Assembly: GCF_000747155.1 (NCBI RefSeq)
Contig: NZ_AVCK01000011.1
Coordinates: forward strand, 1 to 64,000
Direction: 5' to 3'
DNA: 64,000 bases
From: Arenimonas metalli CF5-1
Lineage (GTDB): Bacteria > Pseudomonadota > Gammaproteobacteria > Xanthomonadales > Xanthomonadaceae
This document shows, piece after piece, positions 57,841 to 64,000 of this stretch (the first letter of the stretch is position 1; every line of letters begins with the position of its first letter). The position numbers and the translations under genes are program-made. The notes below the pieces were generated by a model. It made no database searches, had not been told where the DNA came from, and saw nothing but the letters and a program-made list of their open reading frames with translations.

Positions 57841-58753
57841 GATGAATGTCATCATCGCAGCAAAATTCCTCCGGGCGCCAAAAAAACTGGCGTTCGACCA
57901 ACCGAAGGTCGCGGGCATCGCACTGGGCGCCATCGCGCTCGTGCTGGCCACCGCCTTCGGGCTGGGCTACCTGGCCCGCGGCGCCAACGGCGCGGCCCTC
58001 CAGGAAATCGCCCGCATGCAGTCCCAGCTCGACGCCCAGGCGCTCGAGCTCGCCCAGGCCCGCGAAGAGGCCCAGCGCGAGGTCAACGCCATCGCCGCCC
58101 GCGTCGGTGAACTCCAGGCCCAGGCCAACCGCCTCAACGCCCTCGGCGACCGCCTGACCCGCGTCGGCAAGCTCAAGGACGGCGAATTCAACTTCGGCGA
58201 ACTGCCCGGCCAGGGCGGCGGCGAGACCGCCGGCGACATCGCCGCCGGCGACCTGCTCGCCAGCCTCGACCAGCTGCAGTCGCAGTTCGACCATTCCGGC
58301 CGCCAGCTCGACGTGCTCGAGGCCCTGCTGTTCGACCAGGACGTCGACGCCAAGCGCACGCCGTCCGGCATGCCGGCCCCCGGCTACATCGTCTCGGGCT
58401 ACGGCAGCCGCAACGATCCCTTCGGCCGCGGCCGCGCCCACCACATGGGCATCGACATCGATGCCAACGGCGGCGACCCGATCACCTCCGCCGCCGACGG
58501 CGTGGTCAGCTACTCCGGCTGGCGCAACGGCTACGGCAACACCATCGAGATCGACCACGGCAACGGCTTCAAGACCCTGTACGCGCACAACGCCGCGAAC
58601 CTGGTGAAGTCCGGCGACGTGGTGCGCGCCGGCCAGCTGATCGGCAAGGTCGGCTCCACCGGCCGCTCCACCGGTTCGCACCTGCACTTCGAGATCAAGC
58701 TCGACGGTCGCCAGGTCAACCCGCGCCAGTACCTGGACCGGGTCCGCGGCTGA
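57839..58753 (+). CDS. Membrane-anchored M23 (LytM) peptidoglycan endopeptidase
   Basis: 304 residues from ATG 57839 (ATG 57842 possible); AGGTGG at 57826-57831 is the likely RBS, inside dciA. An N-terminal membrane helix (about 22-43), a coiled coil (about 52-105) and C-terminal LytM domain with the metal ligands HMGIDID and HLHFEI. The signature residues are all present, so it should be an active DD-endopeptidase, not an EnvC-type degenerate activator. A frame opening upstream at 57362 is dciA shadow. Ends 131 nt before secA. Confidence 0.9.
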   Translation: MMNVIIAAKFLRAPKKLAFDQPKVAGIALGAIALVLATAFGLGYLARGANGAALQEIARMQSQLDAQALELAQAREEAQREVNAIAARVGELQAQANRLNALGDRLTRVGKLKDGEFNFGELPGQGGGETAGDIAAGDLLASLDQLQSQFDHSGRQLDVLEALLFDQDVDAKRTPSGMPAPGYIVSGYGSRNDPFGRGRAHHMGIDIDANGGDPITSAADGVVSYSGWRNGYGNTIEIDHGNGFKTLYAHNAANLVKSGDVVRAGQLIGKVGSTGRSTGSHLHFEIKLDGRQVNPRQYLDRVRG

Positions 58754-58803
58754 GCGTCGCGGGCGGGCTTGATAGTCCCGACCCCGTCCCCAAGTTAGAC
58801 TAG

Positions 58804-58843
58804 ACGGCCGCGACGCCCCCCGAGGGCTGCCGCGGCCGTTTCG
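58804..58843 (+). terminator. Hairpin between M23 gene and secA
   Basis: A 9-bp GC stem (58804-58812 with 58831-58839), an 18-nt partly self-pairing loop, and a T-rich tail (TTCGTTT). It lies 51 nt after the M23 stop. It could also act in the secA leader, since the secA start is only 45 nt further. Confidence 0.5.
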
Positions 58844-58884
58844 TTTCGCGCCCCGCGCGGTCCTTTCCCTTACCGGTTTTCCCC

Positions 58885-61629
<2,745 letters not shown>

Positions 61630-61638
61630 CCCCGGCGC

Positions 61639-62595
61639 ATGCCCGGCGACCGACCTAAACCCCCGGTGCACGTGGTCGCGGCCGTCCTCCGGGACGCCCG
61701 CGGCCGGATCCTGCTGGCCCGCCGCACCGCGGGCCGCGACCTGGCCGGTGCCTGGGAGTTCCCCGGCGGCAAGGTCGAGCCCGGCGAAACGGCGCTGCAG
61801 GCGCTCGATCGCGAGCTCCGGGAAGAGCTGGGCATCCGCATCGGCCCGGCGCGGCCGCTGGTGTCGGTGCCGCAGGCCTATCCCGGCAAGCGCATCGTGC
61901 TCGACGTCTACGAGGTCGACCAGTTCGAGGGCACCGCCCGCGGCCTGGAGCGCCAGGCCCTGGCCTGGGCGCCTGCGGAGAAGCTGGCCAGCTATCCGAT
62001 GCCGCCCGCGGACCGCCCGGTGGTGGCCGCGCTGACCGCCGCCGATCGCTACCTCATCACCCCCGAGCCCACCGATCGCCCCGGCTTCCTGTCGAAGTTG
62101 GACAAGGCCCTGGCGGCCGGCGCGCGCCGCATCCAGTTGCGGGCGCGGGCGATGGCTGCGGCCGACCTCGCCATTCTGGCCCGCGACGCCCAGATCCGCT
62201 GCCGCGCCAAGGGCGCCCAGCTGCTGCTCAACGGCGAGCCCGGGCTCGCCGCGGATCTCGGGCTGGGCCTGCACCTGCGTTCGGCCCAGCTGATGGCCCT
62301 GTCCGCGCGTCCGGTGCTGGCCGAGGGCCAGCCGGTGGCGGCGTCCTGCCACGATGCAGACGAGCTGGCGCAGGCCGAGCGCCTCGGCCTCGATTTCGTG
62401 GTGCTGGGGCCCGTGCGCGCCACCGAGTCCCATCCCGGTGTGGCGCCCATGGGCTGGGAGAAGTTCGCCGCGCTGCGCGAAGGCGTCTCGCTGCCGATTT
62501 ACGCCCTGGGCGGCATGAAGCCCGCCGACGTGGCCGTGGCGCGCCGGCACGGCGGGCAGGGCGTGGCGGGGGTCCGCGGGCTTTGGCCCAAGTAA
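61639..62595 (+). CDS. Nudix hydrolase (MutT-like) fused to ThiE-like domain
   Basis: 318 residues. The N-terminal Nudix domain (about 8-135) has the full Nudix box [18 protein letters not shown] followed by REELGI, and [12 protein letters not shown] as in MutT (8-oxo-dGTP hydrolysis). The C-terminal half (about 140-318) resembles thiamine-phosphate synthase ([29 protein letters not shown]) but lacks several ThiE substrate residues. It is probably not a working ThiE. The same fusion is common near secA in gammaproteobacteria. Begins 9 nt after secA. Confidence 0.9.
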   Translation: MPGDRPKPPVHVVAAVLRDARGRILLARRTAGRDLAGAWEFPGGKVEPGETALQALDRELREELGIRIGPARPLVSVPQAYPGKRIVLDVYEVDQFEGTARGLERQALAWAPAEKLASYPMPPADRPVVAALTAADRYLITPEPTDRPGFLSKLDKALAAGARRIQLRARAMAAADLAILARDAQIRCRAKGAQLLLNGEPGLAADLGLGLHLRSAQLMALSARPVLAEGQPVAASCHDADELAQAERLGLDFVVLGPVRATESHPGVAPMGWEKFAALREGVSLPIYALGGMKPADVAVARRHGGQGVAGVRGLWPK

Positions 62596-62596
62596 G

Positions 62597-62656
62597 GCTT
62601 CGGGCCTGAAGGCCCTCCTACACGAGCCGCTGTAGTAGGGCCTTCAGGCCCGAAGC
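62597..62656. repeat. REP-like inverted repeat between convergent mutT and coaE
   Basis: Arms 62597-62622 and 62631-62656 pair over 26 positions with one mismatch, 8-nt loop, then TTTT (62657-62660). The word GGCCTGAAGGCCCTCCTACA is of the kind dispersed as intergenic repeats in Xanthomonadaceae genomes (from general knowledge). It starts 1 nt after the mutT-like stop, and its right arm encodes the last codons and stop of coaE. Confidence 0.85.
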
Positions 62657-63264
62657 TTTTCCGCCAGGTCCAAATAGCGCGGATGCAGCTTCGCCACCGC
62701 CGCCACCAGGTCATCGACCGGGCCGTCGTTCACGATCACGTCGTCCGCGATCGCCAGGCGCTGTTCGCGGCTGGCCTGGGCCGCCACCATGCGGCCGGCC
62801 AGCGCCGCCTCGAGTTGGTCGCGCTGCATCAGCCGGGCCTGCTGGACCGCGCGGGGCACGTCCACCACCAGGATGCGGTCCAGCCACGGGTAGCTGTCGC
62901 GGCCCCCGCCTTCGGCCAGCAAGGGAATGGCCACCACGGCATAGGCGCCGGGCGCGGCGGCGCAGGCGGCCTTGAGCCACGTGCGGATACGGGGGTGCAG
63001 CAGGGCCTCGAGGTCGCGCTTGGCGGCGGGGTCGGAAAACACCCGGCGCCGCATCGCGGCGCGGTCGAGCTGGCCGTCGGGCAGCAGGCTGTCGGCGCCG
63101 AAGCGTGCCGCGATCTCCTTCAGCGCCGGCTGGCCGACCGCCACGACTTCCCGGGCGGCGATGTCGGCATCCACCACGGCCACGCCCAGGGCCTCGAAGG
63201 CGCGCGTGGCCTCGGACTTGCCGGACGCCACGCCACCGGTCACGGCGACCAGGGTCGCGGCCAT
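62644..63264 (-). CDS. coaE: Dephospho-CoA kinase
   Basis: 206 residues. P-loop VTGGVASGKSEATRAF, VVDADIAAREVV and LLHPRIRTWL are CoaE blocks. It phosphorylates the ribose 3' hydroxyl in the last step of coenzyme A synthesis. The last four codons and the TGA (62644-62646) lie inside the right arm of the REP-like repeat, so insertion of the repeat has probably set the C-terminus. Follows pilD by 4 nt on the same strand. Confidence 0.95.
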   Translation of the reverse strand: MAATLVAVTGGVASGKSEATRAFEALGVAVVDADIAAREVVAVGQPALKEIAARFGADSLLPDGQLDRAAMRRRVFSDPAAKRDLEALLHPRIRTWLKAACAAAPGAYAVVAIPLLAEGGGRDSYPWLDRILVVDVPRAVQQARLMQRDQLEAALAGRMVAAQASREQRLAIADDVIVNDGPVDDLVAAVAKLHPRYLDLAEKLRA

Positions 63265-63268
63265 GGGC

Positions 63269-64000
63269 TCAGTTCAGGCCCGAAATATCGCGATAGGCCT
63301 GGATGAGCTGGGCGCCCCAGAGCAGCTGTACCCAGCCGGCCGCCGCGAGGTAGGGGCCGAACGGGATCGGCGTGGCCCGGTCGGCGCCGCGCCAGGTGAT
63401 CCAGAGCGTGCCGACCACCGCGCCGATCAGCGACGAGATCAGCACGATCGGCAGGATGGCGGTGGCGCCGCACCAGGCGCCCAGGGCCGCCAGCAGCTTG
63501 AAGTCGCCGTAGCCCATGCCCTCCTTGCCGGTCAGCCACTTGAACAGCTTGTACACCGTCCAGAGGCTCAGGTAGCCGGCCATGGCGCCGAAGATGGCCT
63601 GGCTGGGCGAGGTGAACAGGGTGACCGTGGACAGGCCGAGGCCGATCCACAGCAGGCTCAGCGTGAGCTGGTCCGGCAGCAGGGTGGTGCGCAGGTCGAT
63701 GCCGGCCAGGGCCACGAGGAAGCCGGTGAACACCATCGCGGCGAGCGCCTCGGGCGTGGCGCCAAAGCGCCAGACGCAGGCAGCGAACAGCAGGCCCGTG
63801 ACCAGCTCGACCACCGGGTACTGGATCGAAATCGCGCCGCCGCAGCCGCGGCAGCGGCCCCGCAGCGCCAGCCAGCTCAGCACCGGGATGTTTTCCCAGG
63901 GCGCCAGCTTGTGGCCGCATTTCGGGCAGGCGGAGCGCTGGACGACGATGCCGGGCGGGGCGGGCTCGTAGGGCTCGGGCAGCTCCAGCATCTCGCGGCT
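63269..64000 (-). CDS. pilD: Prepilin peptidase/N-methyltransferase, 5' end outside window
   Basis: 243 codons are visible and the frame is open to the window end, so the first 40-50 residues including the first membrane helix are probably missing; the internal ATG at 63991 is not the start. Zinc-type cysteine pairs in SACPKCGHKL and GRCRGCGGAI, and catalytic aspartates in LAGIDLRTTLLPD and GMGYGDFKLLAALGAW. It cleaves and N-methylates type IV prepilins and T2SS pseudopilins, so it should process GspG-K of this window. Transcribed with coaE. Confidence 0.95.
   Translation of the reverse strand, partial: SREMLELPEPYEPAPPGIVVQRSACPKCGHKLAPWENIPVLSWLALRGRCRGCGGAISIQYPVVELVTGLLFAACVWRFGATPEALAAMVFTGFLVALAGIDLRTTLLPDQLTLSLLWIGLGLSTVTLFTSPSQAIFGAMAGYLSLWTVYKLFKWLTGKEGMGYGDFKLLAALGAWCGATAILPIVLISSLIGAVVGTLWITWRGADRATPIPFGPYLAAAGWVQLLWGAQLIQAYRDISGLN

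Noticed and set aside
61639-62595. Annotating a functional thiE
   Set aside because: The C-terminal domain has the ThiE outline but lacks several substrate-binding residues, and the Nudix domain is complete; described as a fusion instead.

Overview
The window looks like a chromosomal segment of a high-GC gammaproteobacterium of the Xanthomonadaceae (Lysobacter/Luteimonas/Xanthomonas-like). The main reasons are the type II secretion operon in the Xanthomonas xps order (gspE-F-G-H-I-J-K-L-M-N-D, with gspN in place of gspC), a division/cell-wall (dcw) cluster without murD, and the lpxC-dciA-M23 peptidase-secA-nudix-coaE-pilD order. No tRNA, complete insertion sequence, prophage or CRISPR array is visible. 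The species assignment is inference from gene order and protein character.

Layout. 1-5750: the 3' end of dsbC, purL, and a convergent zinc alcohol dehydrogenase. 5862-16355: a complete T2SS operon. It runs with almost no gap into 16363-20928, a Wzm/Wzt-type polysaccharide ABC exporter, two family-2 glycosyltransferases and a methyltransferase. 21031-25215: ettA and the divergent glyA-nrdR-GNAT genes, separated by a perfect 38-bp inverted repeat. 25212-34166: riboflavin genes ribD-ribE-ribB and then ribH-nusB-thiL-pgpA. They are interrupted at 28300-31703 by an HlyD-type adaptor and a peptidase-C39 ABC exporter. 34436-35036: three very small genes, at least two encoding peptides with double-glycine leaders, followed by a 9-bp tandem repeat. 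35190-38731 (minus): lpoA-yraN-glcD-like oxidase. 38795-40237: rsmI, a long inverted-repeat element and the RNase P RNA. 40546-56012: the dcw cluster mraZ-rsmH-ftsL-ftsI-murE-murF-mraY-ftsW-murG-murC-ddlB-ftsQ-ftsA-ftsZ, mostly joined by 4-nt start/stop overlaps. 56340-64000: lpxC, dciA (minus), an M23 peptidase, secA, a Nudix/ThiE-like fusion, coaE (minus) and the prepilin peptidase pilD (minus, cut by the window edge).

How the genes work together. PilD would mature the pseudopilins GspG-K of the T2SS. The dcw genes with lpoA, lpxC and the M23 enzyme build and remodel the envelope, and SecA feeds it. The most interesting accessory element is the putative peptide-export system. Its C39 ABC protein keeps the Cys/His/Asp protease triad that cuts double-glycine leaders, and small double-glycine precursors lie 2.7 kb away across four housekeeping genes. 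The first and third small peptides share a C-terminal half ending in AEC-x-x-P, so they look like paralogues; the middle one is a Gly-rich, GxxxG-containing peptide. I do not recognise these peptides, and their function is open.
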